Assembly (NCBI GenBank): GCA_002005505.1
Contig: KV908382.1
Span: 365,064 to 429,063 of the forward strand
From: Botryococcus braunii
Taxonomy: Eukaryota; Chlorophyta; Trebouxiophyceae
Length of the DNA stretch: 64,000 bases
Direction: 5' to 3'
The translations under genes were made by a program, and so were the position numbers. Shown here in pieces: positions 31,902-45,807 of this stretch. How positions within the stretch are numbered: the first letter of the stretch is position 1; each line of letters begins with the position of its first letter. Under the pieces are notes generated by a model that saw nothing but the letters and a program-made list of their open reading frames with translations, had not been told where the DNA came from and searched no databases.

Positions 31902-32246
31902 GTCCACAAGCGCATTGGCAAACAAGCTTATGAGCTAGTTCTGCCTGCACGCTGGAGAATACATGATGTCTTTCATGTATCCAAGTTGGAACCCTACCGT
32001 AGGGATGGATCAGTTCAACCACCGCCTCCAGCGGAACTTCTCCTTGGAGAAGAGGAATACGAGGTGGACTCCATCGTAGCCCACCGTCGTGTCAATTCTC
32101 GAAATCCCGCCAAGTACGAGTACCTCGTCCAGTGGACAGGTCACTCTCCGGAACACAATACTTGGGAACCACAAGGGAATTTGACCAATGCTCCTGAAGT
32201 GCTCAAGAGGTACTGGGACACAGTCGGTCGCAACGCACCGACATAG
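31902..32246 (+). CDS. A2 integrase C-terminus and chromodomain after in-frame TAA
   Basis: Same as 27072-27416: HDVFHVSKLEPY, then a chromodomain with YEVDSIVAHRR, LVQWTGH and NTWEPQGN. Confidence 0.75.
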   Translation, partial: VHKRIGKQAYELVLPARWRIHDVFHVSKLEPYRRDGSVQPPPPAELLLGEEEYEVDSIVAHRRVNSRNPAKYEYLVQWTGHSPEHNTWEPQGNLTNAPEVLKRYWDTVGRNAPT

Positions 32247-32638
32247 GAGGTTCACCAGCGGCCTTGAGCCCCCGCGCCTGCGGGAGGGTCGTGGTTATTT
32301 AGCCGCATACTCGAGTGCACCGAGTATCCTTCCGACTTGCAGGTCAAGTGCTAGCCTTCCTACGCCCACTCCCTCGGGTCCCAGCATAAGCTGTGTCTTA
32401 CTGCTGTAGTGACTTAGCTCTTCGAATCAGTGGCGTTTGGCCTGTGGCCGGCGTTACCCCGTTCACTGCGGGCTTATTACTTAGTACACCCAAGGCAAGT
32501 TCGAACCCAAGTCCTCGGGCCTGGTGTCTTCGGGTCGTCGCTCATCAGCTCACCATCTTGTGGATGTGTTACAGTGAGCCTTCCACACTCACCCTTTGTT
32601 AGCCTCCCAGGAGCTCGGCTAGCTAAGAGGGGGAGAAA

Positions 32639-32808
32639 TGTAACGTACTTCCGGATACGTCCACCCGTCGGATACGGGTCTCACGTGGTCTTCGACCACG
32701 AGGGTGCATACAACTCGGTATGCACCTGTGTGAGGTCATTCTCACACGAGCCTTTGTCTTAGATCTTGCATCTAGCCTTTGTCTTCGTGAATTTCCTAGA
32801 TCATTACA
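32639..32808 (+). repeat. A2 3' LTR
   Basis: 170 bp, one change from A1 (CATACAACTCGG). Followed by the acagc duplication. Confidence 0.95.
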
Positions 32809-32813
32809 ACAGC

Positions 32814-33207
32814 CCTCTCTACAGTGGAGGCAGAGTTTGTCTCCATGTGCAGCGGAGTACAGGAAGCCCTGTGGATCTCCAAGCTCGTGTCAGATTTTGG
32901 GGGAGTTCCAGCGCCAATCATGATCTACACCGACAATACGGGAGCGCTGGCCAACATCAAGGGCATTCCGATCTCGCCGCGCATGAAGCACATCGGGGTC
33001 AGATACCACAGAGTCAGGCAGGAAGTGGAGCAAGGATCAATCAGCCCCTTCTATGTGGAGTCTGCATCAAATCTGGCGGACATGTTCACTAAAGCGTTGC
33101 CTAAAGTGCAATTCCAGAAATTGAGGGCTGGGATTGGGATGGAGGTATTCATGGATGTCAAGTTGCTACTTGATTGCCTTGCGTATCATAGAGCTTCTCC
33201 ACCATAA
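32814..33207 (+). pseudogene. E RNase H, second part
   Basis: Continues the copia RNase H after A2: LSTVEAEFVSMCSG, IYTDNTGALANI, VRYHRVRQEV, NLADMFTKALP, ending at a stop at 33205-33207. The remaining 150 bp to the LTR are non-coding and end with CATGGGGGAG, the polypurine tract. Confidence 0.85.
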
Positions 33208-33363
33208 ACCCACAGGGTGGGAGTGGCTTCGCACCCAAAAAGGGGGAAGTCTCTGGTGGCTGGATAGCAGGGTGGTGGAACGACACGGCGTAGAAGACCG
33301 TGCCACCGTGTAGCTCCTTGACACAAGTCTACATGAATATTGTCCCCTTCAGTCATGGGGGAG

Positions 33364-34802
33364 TGTTGTGATAATCTAATTGCAGATGAGACCCTAATTG
33401 TCATTATCCAATAAATTGTCATGTGACTTTGGGGACAAGGATCACTGAACAAAGTATCTAGGCCATGCCGACCTCATCTGCCACGTGGTTTGTACTTACT
33501 GAGCAATGCGAGATATGTATCTGCTGTTTATTTGTAATCTTCAAGAGTGTCTATGTACTCTTTAAGAGTGTCTGCGGGTGCTCAGACAGTTTCTAAGGCA
33601 TTCCATGCGTGAATACTTGTATAGAAGCTGTTTGGACGCTGATCTTGGTGTTCTCTCATGAACTCCAGTATGACCTTATCATTTGTCTAGTCTTATGATG
33701 ATGATGTAAAAGGTTATGGGCAGTGGCGTATCTTGTAAGCAAGCAGACAGGTCGTAAGTTCGTGCCTCTCCAGCTACAGTCCTCGACGACTGTCTGCTCT
33801 TTAGACGCATGCAACTGCATGAACAAGACTGGCATCCTTATGTGCCCAGTATCTTTCCAAACCAGTTGCTCGACTATGCGGTGATTGCAGCTTTAATAGC
33901 CCTTTCACACTAACGCGTAATCTAGATCAGATTGTACCTTATGTTCGAAATCGTCCACAACCTAACGTGTCTTAAGGTATACCTTATGTTCTCAATGGAC
34001 CCATATCCTAATAGTGCACACCTGAAGATCACTTAAAGCACAAGGCATTCAATAATAATGTTCAGAACTCGACAGAAATGCTGAGGCCTGGAATTGACTA
34101 TGCACTTAGATCTTGGCAATTCATAAGCCTCAATGTGTTGTGCCACTTCTGGAAGTCAACTAGCACCTCCAGGAGATAGGAATATGAGTGGGCAAACCCA
34201 AGGGGTAACCGAAAGGTTGACCGTATGCATTCACGGTCCTTTCCCCTTGATTAGCCATTTAGTAGCCAGCACCGACGATCGTGACTAGAAACATGAGTGT
34301 CCTGGTCCGAATCAGGACCCAGATGTTCGGACTTACAAATTCGAACACGAAGTCCGGTGTATTGTACACCATGTACAAGGTAGACGTACTTGGGCTGACT
34401 CGGGTACGGCTACGTAGCTTGTCATGGTAATTAAGAGGGCCAGTCTCTTGAAGTCAACAGTTCGTTGGCTTTCTATATGACCACGGCTCACGTCTTGTTG
34501 TTATGTGCCTTCAATAAGGCTTGTTTGAAGTCCTGGTGTCGGTGCGCATGCAGGTAATCACCTTCATTATAGCTTGCTTAGCTATAGGCTACAATTACAA
34601 GACACACACATTGTAACAAAGTTCGTTGGCTTTCTATATGACCACGGCTCACGTCTTGTTGTTATCTGCCTTCAATAAGGCTTGTTTGAAGTCCTGGTGT
34701 CGGTGCGCATGCAGGCATTATCCTTACTGACGATGGTGTTCCGTCAGCAAGGTTTGAAGTAATTGTTGAAGTAATTGTTTATTTCATGTTGTTTTATCTA
34801 CA
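33364..34802 (+). repeat. E 3' LTR, interrupted by a B-type solo LTR
   Basis: Matches 28095-29186 with the insertion 33705-34074. The duplicated leader is at about 34460-34735, again with the GTAATC spacer and TTGTAAC junction. It ends TTTTATCTACA, followed by gggag. Confidence 0.9.
33705..34074 (-). repeat. B3: solo copia-B-type LTR with a single leader unit
   Basis: On the minus strand it starts TGTCGAGTTCTGAACA and ends CATAACCTTTTACA, recognisably the B LTR. It has one unit joined directly to U5 (GATACGCC), 370 bp against 703 in B1 and 1027 in B2. Diverged from B1 by many substitutions. The flanks (gatgatga / gaaat) do not give a clean duplication. Confidence 0.85.
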
Positions 34803-36726
34803 GGGAGGGAGGGAGGGAGCGAGAGAGCTCCCTCCCTCCCTCTCTCCCTCACGTTTCACCCGACACAGCTGCTTGTGGCTCGTGACTTCCGCGTACCAGC
34901 ATGTCGGATGCGTGTTTGCGGGTAGGATCTGCTTCACTTATGTTTTAAATACATCTGTCTAGCCCAGAGGGCAGCTGCCTGCAGGATGACCTGCAAACGG
35001 TGGGGAAGCTCGATCCTTAATAATAATGTGTCTGAAGACTCGTACTCCAATTTGGAGATTTCGAGCCTGCAAACCTACTACGTGAAATTCTACTGCCGGA
35101 AGACACCTAGAGCTCGAGCCCATGGACACACCGAACTTCGTCGACCCGCATCAAGGAAGGCCCCGGAATGCACCGTCATGGGGTCTGGAGGATTTCGCCT
35201 AGTAATTTCCTGCAAAATCAAAGTTATCGGAAAGAATTGTTGCTTACAATCGAATTCGGAATCGATCAAGCCGCCGTGCAGTACAATGCTACAACTACAG
35301 AATGTCCGAAACTCCGACACTTTCCGTCGATGGCCGCCAGGTAGCACAGTTGGGCGCTCTGTAATCCAGCCAATGTTCCTCATGAAGCTTCTTTGAACAG
35401 TCGGAGCAGATTGGGACGGGTTGAAGCTCTTTCCTAAAGCTCATTCAACCAAGGGGGCAGCGTCACACCTTGATTGTCCCAGGTCCGGCCTCGATCGAGT
35501 GTACTGCTTGCAACGTTTTTCGCATGTCGAAATAAATTAATCCACTGCTCAAAAGTATCATTGGGCTTATCTGACATGTATACTCTGCAGAGAGATATAT
35601 TTGGTGGTTTCGTGGGCAGGGCCGCTGGTCCTACGCATCCCCGCCTTGTTGACACTGTCGGTAGTGAATGGAACACCTAAAGAATGTAAAGGGGCACAAT
35701 TTCATAGGACTTCCGGCGTGATTCTTGAAATTCTGCTGTTGATGGACTGATCTCCACTCTTTGCTTGTAAAAGGAAACGCAGGGCCAGTCTACGTAGCCC
35801 CTGCCACCATATTCATAGAATCCCCCACACTGCTCCTGCAGCATTTCAGCTACGTCAAATAAAAACGGCCTTGAATACGGTGGTAAATGCACGTGTTTGT
35901 TTGTGTGTATGTGTGACTGTGTGTTTGTGTGAGTGTTTGTATCAATTTTCGGTCCTTCATATACCAACGCTTTGCAGAACTAGTTTGTTGTGGCGCCATC
36001 CGACTACCACATGTTTTCCACTTTTTTTGGTAAATGCATTTTGGGGTGTCGCTCTACGTTGTAATAGCAAATTAATGTATGTCGCAGCGCAGGGCTATGG
36101 CTTCCTATGGTGGTAACGCAAACACCTCGCTAGTCAACCCTGCGGGGTGCTCAGCTCCTTACCCTCTCGAAAGAGTTTTATCTGCTTTTAATTTGATCCC
36201 AATGCCCTCCTCTTTGTTGCCGGAACCTTCTGGCGTGCTGGACGAAGCCCTGGGGTGTTGGTTGTCGATGGTGCGATTTTCCCGTCCACACTCCGGCCTG
36301 ATCATAGTTTCTAACAGTATCCTTGACGGCATCGCAATTAACATTTTAAAATACTAAGTTAACGATATACATATGAAACGACTAAGAACATATAGTTTTT
36401 GGGTTTGTGAAGAAAGAGTTTGATCCGGGAAGGAGCATCATGCATGTTATGGCAATCAGCGGAAGAGTATTTGACTGAGGCAAAGAGATCCGTTCATGAA
36501 ACGAAGATAGGGACTGATGACAATGTGTGAAGTTCTCGTCTTAAATGCGACGCAGAGCGGCCACATATAGAATGTACGCGTTCATTTAAGTATATGAAAA
36601 CCAGAGAGAACTGTACGGGATCTCCCCATGCACGCATATGAAGTACAAGGTAATGGTTGTCTTTACAATGCATATATGTTGAATGCTTGTATATGTAGCA
36701 TGTATACTTATATACTATACTAGCAG
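34803..36726. other. Unassigned, mostly unique sequence
   Basis: Starts with a GGGA/CCCT inverted microsatellite (34803-34850). Short open frames here show no recognisable domain. A GT-rich patch lies at 35890-35942. It may contain upstream exons or the promoter of the bZIP gene, but none could be defined. Confidence 0.4.
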
Positions 36727-39365
<2,639 letters not shown>

Positions 39366-40193
39366 GTAAGGTGGGGTTAAACATTGATGGTCTGTTGTGC
39401 CAATTGATTTTTGGTAATATGGGGGTGTGGCAATGGTGGGTTTTGTTCATGAGCCCGACATGGTGGCAGTTGATCTTTTAGATTATGTCGCAACCCACTC
39501 GAAGTGGCTCCATAGCGTAACCTGCAAATGAACCTTTAAATTTTTCATGATAGCAGGCAACCTTCCGTGCTTGAACAGATCGGGTGTCTCAGTTGGGAAT
39601 GTTATCCCGGTCACAAGGTCCAAATGCTTGGCTTTCTCTGTCGTGCTGTGTATTTGTTCACAGCATGTTCAGTGCAATGGCAAAGTTTGTACTGCTGTAC
39701 TGCAACTCAAGGGTCCGTTTCCTTGCCAATACTCATGCGTGTGTGGAGATGGGGTGTGTTTGGCCTCCATGCTGGTGAAGGTGCACATGAGCGGGGCATG
39801 CTACTGGATGTGAGATGTCTGGTCCGTTTTTCATGTTTGATCTGATTTTGGTGTCGTATCCCCCCACCACTCGCAGTGTCACCTCCATTCTTCTTTTGCA
39901 AAGCTCATATTATTTCACGAACTTCATCATGTTGCTGTTTGAAGAGTTATGGCAGAGTCTCAGAAGAGTATTTGCGAATGTCAATTGTGCATTCGAACAG
40001 CATGGCATGCTTTCTCCTTAAAGCCAACCTCCGCTTTTGTATTCCGTCGTAGTGAATCTTAAAACTCAAGGATGCAGGTGAGGTGAGGATGCAGATGGCC
40101 ATCTGCTGTCATGGAGCCGGGACTGACTTGCACGCCTATGTGATGAGCTGGCCAGCTGGCTATGGCAGAGGAGGATGCAGATGCTTCTCATAG
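39366..40193. other. Unassigned sequence downstream of bZIP exon 4
   Basis: A candidate continuation exon starts after TAGCAG at 39557 and would be in phase, but its end and the stop are unclear. No other gene seen. Confidence 0.3.
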
Positions 40194-40363
40194 AATAACC
40201 GTATTGTGCCTGGATTAATGGGATTGCGCAATTTCTTACAGCTGTGCACATGCCATGATATACCAAAGACATGCCACGCATGGCATGTCTTTGGTATATC
40301 ATGGCATGTGCACAGCTGTAAGAAATTGTGCAATCCGATTAATCCAGGCACAGTACGTTTATT
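40194..40363. repeat. Near-perfect long hairpin (arms about 83 bp, 4-nt loop)
   Basis: The left arm 40194-40276 and right arm 40281-40363 are inverted copies with only a few mismatches. The loop is CGCA. No coding sequence. It could be a fold-back (MITE-like) element, a young MIRNA-type precursor, or a recent inverted duplication. Confidence 0.85.
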
Positions 40364-42344
40364 GACGGCATATGCTATGTGACTGGATGTACTTCGTATA
40401 ATATTTCTGATCATGGCTTGGAGGAAATTGAGGTCACAAAAAGGGCGTGCACTTGGGAAGTGGAGGGAATATGGCATCTTGAATGCAGCTGGTCCTCGGC
40501 AGGCGGTGGCCTTGTCCGGCCTTGTTTATGTGCGGCATATCAGATTTAATCAGGTCATGAGCTCCTGCTGGGCTGCTGACGCCGATCTATGGTGCTCATC
40601 CCATGCCTTGCCCTGTTAAAAGGTTTGAGGCGCAGGCACAGCACACTCGCGGGATATGTCGCGTGCTGAGGCTATCTGGATGCATAGACGTGAGGACTGT
40701 GCTTAAAAAGGCCGCATTGCTGGAAAATTTAGCTAGAGTAATAGAGTGTGGTGTGGTGTCATGTATGTACATTAGCTGCGATGTGCATTCCGCACCTCAT
40801 GTTGCAATTGGTGTATATGCGCACATATGTGTCGGTGCAGAGGCCTCCTTTGAGCTGCAGTCAATTGAAAGTGAGTGCATGCGCAACTGAGTTGCGTCGT
40901 ATACGTACTTGGTTCAGCCGACGAGGTCAGCTGTTCTTTCGCTTCATTTAACACGCTGTACAGGTGTGGGTTTCTAACCGGTACCGTTAACCATATATTG
41001 ACATGTATGTTTTTAAAAGCATGTACGACCACACGCCTGTGTGTTCATTCCATCAGATTTCGTGGTTTGTTGCAACACGTAGTTTCGTCTTATTCCATCA
41101 CCATTGTGTGTTTCGTTGCAACACATAATTCCTTGGACATTTCATCACAGTGCAGCTCTCTGATGGTCAGGGGCACACTAAGGATCGTTGAACGTTGGGC
41201 GTTGGTATTGACACTACCGTATACGTAGTGTGCCCTGTCTTTTAACGGGTCGTATTTTGGGGGAGGGAAGTTTGCACAAGGCCCCGCAACCCCGGTGTCA
41301 AAGCTTAATGGGGGCGTACCTCCAGTGTCATTGTGTTCGCCGTTGACGGACTGGATGTAGGTGTGTGGGGAGGTTTTGTATGGAGCATACACAGCTTATA
41401 ATCAGCGGGAAGCCGGCATGAGCTTCCGGTGGATCTGCTATATTGCCAGATGCCTCCGGCGGATCTGCTATATTGCGAGATGTCGAGGATTTAGGTGAGC
41501 CATGTCCTCATTGCATGGCTTTGTATATATTCACTTGTTAGGAACTCGCAAACCTCATTCGTCTCTGCGCCTTCCCAGCTATGTACATGTCAACGTATGT
41601 TAGCACGTGTACCACGTGCAAGAAGGTCGTTTTGTTTAGAATAAAAAATGAAGTCTATCCTAACCGCACACCATGAATCCTGCATGCAGGTACGGATTTT
41701 GTTTGTCGCCACTTGTTTTGGGACCTGGCGCTGACGCCATTTAGGATACGGCAATTCAGGGGCATCGCTTTTGAATCAGTTGCATCGTCAAGTGAGGACG
41801 TGTCACATCTACAGCCAAAAGAGTGCACGCATGATTATGGGGCATGGCGCTTATTCCTGTGCTGCATGCTTACAGCTGACTTACTGAATGTCGGCTTGAA
41901 TTAGTTGCAACTTATTGCGTCGTCAAGTGAGGACGTGTCACAATTACAGACAAAAGGTTGCACGCATGAATAGGGGCCTGGCACATTCGTTGCGGTATAG
42001 TAGTGGTATCTGGAGTGACAGAGCAAACCCGCCAATTGCAGTGCCCTTGTCACTGGTCGTGTGCACTGTGAGGATATGAATTTACGTATCTTTTAGGCTA
42101 CTTTGAAGTCAGAGGTCGAACTCCCTTAAGTGTTGCCGAGTCCTCTACACTTGACCGGGGTTGGGAAAGGATGGAGAAGCACTCAGGCCCTGACGTACTT
42201 AAAAGAAAGTATGTACAGGCTGGAAGACCGTGCACGTGGCATAAGTAAACGTCTTTGCCGCGGGTCTCATAGCCACAGCTTCGTTGCTGAAATATTGCAG
42301 GCAGCATGTGAAGGCTAGAAGCAGCATTACTGAAGCAGTACAGT
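40364..42344. other. Unassigned sequence with short duplications
   Basis: No gene recognised. A tandem pair of about 33 bp (GGATCTGCTATATTG) lies at 41430-41485. A duplicated segment of about 60 bp (CGTCAAGTGAGGACGTGTCAC) occurs at about 41787 and 41922. Confidence 0.4.
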
Positions 42345-42475
42345 TGTAGCATTTCCTAGGGTATAATGCTCTAGTGGTCCTTGGCATTGCTCTATGACTT
42401 TCCTTGTGATCTAGGTTCGCAGTACAACCTCGCTCAGGTAGCTCGCTTGGTTGCCCGACTACACGTCAGAGGCAG
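42345..42475 (+). repeat. D2 5' LTR, left half
   Basis: TGTAGCATTTCC... up to AGAGGCAG, where copia F inserted. It continues at 49914 with GCAGTACACTATAATTC. Confidence 0.9.
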
Positions 42476-42829
42476 TGTGGATCCTGCAAGATCCAGTTTG
42501 GATTTAATATTATAAATCACAGATAATAAGACACACACATGTGTCATCCAGATAAGTGAACACTTTCAATATCAACACCATCAAACGGTGGAAGCAGTTT
42601 AACAGGTCAGACTGATCTTCTCTTGATCTGACCAATGCATACACGATGCCAAACACAGATGAGAGTGAATGTAGATCAGGCTGTGAGTCAGAGTTTTTGA
42701 CAACAAGACGTTTCAAAAAACACTACGGAATGACTTACACGGGCAGTATACGACGCTGACCTATCTAACGATTACCTGCAAGATTTAATATTATAAATCA
42801 CAGATAATAAGACACACACATGTGTCATC

Positions 42830-42911
42830 CTGTGCATATTAATCCATTAGTGTCTTGCTGGTAACTATCACACGATCACTTGCATGCGAACGTGTAGCAT
42901 AAACTGCTTAC
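42830..42911 (-). other. Intron 2 in F 3' LTR unit1
   Basis: GT...AG intron of 82 nt, flanked by CACTTATCTG and GATGACACAT. The flanks are joined in unit2 at 42548-42549. Confidence 0.85.
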
Positions 42912-42970
42912 CAGATAAGTGAACACTTTCAATATCAACACCATCAAACGGTGGAAGCAGTTTAACAGGT

Positions 42971-43060
42971 CTGCACATTAACAATAACATTATTAGTATA
43001 AGATTAACAAACAGCACTTATGGCTGTCAAAATAACGTCAGCGACGAACATACGCCTCAC
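42971..43060 (-). other. Intron 1 in F 3' LTR unit1
   Basis: GT...AG intron of 90 nt, flanked by GATCAGTCTG and ACCTGTTAAA. The same flanks are directly joined in unit2 at 42605-42606. Confidence 0.85.
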
Positions 43061-43596
43061 CAGACTGATCTTCTCTTGATCTGAACAATGCATACACGAT
43101 GCCAAACACAGATGAGAGTGAATGTAGATCAGGCTGCGAGTCAGAGTTTTTGACAACAAGACGTTTTAAAAACACTACGGAATGGCTGCTTGAGACTTCG
43201 TTCAGTCGCACCTAGTATTATCAGATCAGCGCGTTGAATTGCGCTGATCTGGCCCTTTTCACGAATTCCTATCAGAATTTAGGTTCAGAGCCTTGGAAAT
43301 TGACCCTTATCCTAATATGAGATTATCACGTTCTTAGTTACTAGGATAATCCCATGTTTGATAGCCACAAGCAACAGGAAGGACATTCTCTACCATGTTC
43401 TTAGATACCTTTATACATTAATACTTGTGGCCAAAAGACCACTGGCTGTCTGTCAAAGAGTTTCCCTTGAGTTGAGCACATGGGTCAACTATACAGCTAA
43501 TTTATTCTTGCTAGAATTGTCATCTTTGGATTGGCTTGACAGTACACAAATTCCCACAATCTTCCCCTTGTACTTTCAGGACATGCCAACATTAGT

Positions 43597-44409
43597 TTAC
43601 TGCATCCCCAAAGTTTTACGACGCCTTTCGAATACAGTAGATGCTAGTGGCTTTGTGAACATGTCAGCTACGTTTTCGGTAGTAGGCACATATGTAGGAT
43701 CAATTTGACCCCAAGCCACCTTCTCTCGAGCATGATGATAACTCACACTAATGTCTTTAGTGTGCTTTGAGACCATGTGATTTCTGAGGTTTGACACACA
43801 TCCCTGATTATCACAATACATGGTTACACATGTGATATCTTCTCCCAACTCACAAAGCATACTTCCCACCCACATGGCCTCCTTTACTGCTGCACTCACG
43901 GCAATATATTCAGACTCCACAGTGGATGTTGCTATGGAAGTTTGCCTCTTACTTGACCAAGACACAGCAGATCCGTTAAGTAGAAACACAAACCCAGTTG
44001 TGGATTTTCTACTATCCAGATCACCTGCAAAATCTGCATCCACAAAGCATACCAGTTCATTTCGATTAGATCCAATATACTTAATCCCCATATATTTGGT
44101 ACAGTTGAGGTACCTCAGTACCCTAATTGCTCCATTCCAATGGGATGTTGTTGGCTGTCCTCTAAACATGCTCAACATTCCCACAGCTTGAGAAATATCT
44201 GGCCTTGTAGTGGTTGACAAATACTGAAGAGAACCGATCAATTCTAAGTACCTATGACCTTCTGGTAGAGGGACTCCTGATCCAATCTGCTCTCCAGTCA
44301 TCCCTTTAGGAGGCTCAGGCATTTGAGTAGGTAAGAAGGAACCTGAGATTGGTGTATCCACCTCCTTCTCTTGATCAGGTAGCCCATATTCTCCCACTAG
44401 TTTCTCAAT
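43597..44409 (-). pseudogene. F RNase H and RT tail
   Basis: In frame with the upstream RT after one TAG. It includes the RT connection (DTPISGSF), PDISQAVG, then RNase H: VDADFAGD, STVESEYIAVSAAV, YCDNQGC, HAREKVAWGQ, NVADMFTKPL. Ends at 43597; the polypurine tract CAAGGGGAAGA lies 30 nt on. Would degrade RNA during cDNA synthesis; the upstream stop makes it non-functional in this copy. Confidence 0.85.
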
Positions 44410-45807
44410 CTATAGAACATTAGTCGTTTTAAGAGTATGTGAGGATTCGTCTATCTTAATTTCACACCTCAAAAATGACTTTATTTCACCAAGATCATGA
44501 ATTGAGAATATGCTAGTCAGCTGTTGCTTAACACACTGAATAGATTCCACATCCTCACTCACAATCAACAAATCATCCACATACACTAACAAGTATACGT
44601 GTGACTTGAATGACTCTTTGTTAATGAAGAGAGCTGGATCACACTGACAGGATGTAAAACCAAACTTTCCAAGCTCTTCCACCAGACACTTATGCCATGC
44701 ACGTGGTGCTTGCTTTAGACCATATAAGGATCTGAGTAGCTTGCACACTATATTAGAATCACCATTAAAGAAACAGGGAGGTTGGGCTACATACACTTCC
44801 TCATCTAGTGTTCCATTTAGGAATGCTGTCTTCACATCGACTTGGTGTATTTTCCACCCATCTGACGTGGCTAAATTTAACAGCACCCCCCTAGACGTGT
44901 GTGTACTGACTGGAGCAAAGGTTTCAAAGTAGTCAACACCTGGCCTTTGCTTGCAACCTTGGGCCACCAGTCTCGCCTTGAATCTGACAATATCACCAAA
45001 ACTGTCAGTTTTTAAAGCATAGACCCATTTCAGACGAATACTTTTGGCATCAGCAGGTCTCTCACAATATTCAAACGTTTCATGAGAGTCAATCGAGTCC
45101 ATCTCTTCATTCATGGCCTCCAACCAATATGCCCACTGTGGTGATTTTTTAGCTTCCCACCAGTCCTCTGGATCCTTGATATTCCTTGATGATAATTTTA
45201 CTTGCTCTTGTGCCCCATTTTGATTTGGAGGGATTATTTCTGATGCATCTGTAACTGGCGTTTCCCCAATGTGGTATGTACCAGGAACATACCTGTCTGG
45301 TTCTGCCAACGTTTGCCTCAGTTCATATCTACCTCCACCACCTTTGGCACCATTTTGTAATTCATCACTTGAGTCACTGTTTTCAGCAGAGGGGTGATTA
45401 TCTGACTCCTCACGTGAACTATCTGATACGTGTGACTCTGGATTCTGTGTGTCCCCAGTGCCCACTGCTCCTTCCCCTGGAGCTTCTGACCCAGATAGCC
45501 CACTTGGACCACTCTCTTCCGCTGTTCCCAGGCCCCTCAAGATGTCATTCATTCTTTGCATGACTTCTATGTTAGCTGGAAGGATTGGTGCAGTACCCCT
45601 TCCTGCTTCCCTGCTTAGTTCCAATGCCCCTGTGAGGTCAACCGGTACAAAGTCCCAATCATCCCCATCATCAGTGTGATGGCAAAGGAAGAGAGAGAGG
45701 GACGAGACACCAGTCAGGTTAGAGCATTCAGCCGAATCTGTTACAAGCCGGTCAGCACCGGGACTTCCTTCGACGCCAAGACGCGTGCCACTTTCCAGAG
45801 CCTTCAT
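44410..45807 (-). pseudogene. F reverse transcriptase region
   Basis: After an acidic Ser-rich spacer it reads WAYWLEAMNEEMDSIDSHE, LKWVYALKTDSFGD, FKARLVAQGCKQRPGVD, KTAFLNGTLDEEVYV, LYGLKQAPRAWH and the catalytic YVDDLL near 44580. It is in a different frame from the integrase; the junction is an overlapping stop and ATG at 45804-45807. The frame ends with a TAG at 44410-44412 before RNase H. Confidence 0.85.

Larger units (their letters stand above)
29300..32808 (+). mobile_element. Ty3/gypsy A2, deleted and internally inverted copy of A1 family, inserted in E
   Basis: LTRs 29300-29469 and 32639-32808 (170 bp, about two differences) with exact target duplication acagc (29295-29299 and 32809-32813). 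After the primer site (to 29485) the interior jumps to an inverted RT-RNase H segment (about 29486-30528), then runs forward through the end of RNase H, integrase and chromodomain. Gag and protease are absent. The intact LTR ends and target duplication show that the rearranged molecule itself was integrated. Confidence 0.93.
28095..34802 (+). mobile_element. Ty1/copia E, internally deleted, with A2 and a B-type solo LTR inside
   Basis: 5' LTR 28095-29186, 3' LTR 33364-34802 (interrupted), exact target duplication gggag (28090-28094 and 34803-34807). The primer site TGGTATCGGC begins at 29187. Only RNase H coding remains, so gag, protease, integrase and RT are missing. Gypsy A2 splits the RNase H. 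The element is a non-autonomous deletion derivative. Confidence 0.92.
42476..43558 (-). repeat. F 3' LTR (1083 bp): unspliced and spliced leader copies
   Basis: On the minus strand: U3, then unit1 (43184-42776) with introns at 43060-42971 (GTGAGG...TGCAG, 90 nt) and 42911-42830 (GTAAGC...CACAG, 82 nt). A 42-nt spacer (42775-42734) starts GTAATC and ends TGTAAG. Unit2 (42733-42484) has the same three exons with both introns absent at exactly those boundaries. U5 GATCCACA follows. Unit1 here lacks 11 nt that are kept in the 5' LTR. Confidence 0.93.

Noticed and set aside
33700..34080. Target duplication of the B3 solo LTR
   Set aside because: Flanks gatgatga and gaaat do not match as a clean 5-bp repeat; probably altered after insertion.
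35434..35676. Minus-strand 80-aa frame ending GVTLPPWLNEL
   Set aside because: Slightly reminiscent of retroelement sequence, but no domain or neighbouring element supports it.
42345..42475. A solo D-type LTR
   Set aside because: Its missing half and the primer site are found after copia F at 49914-50042, so it is a split 5' LTR.
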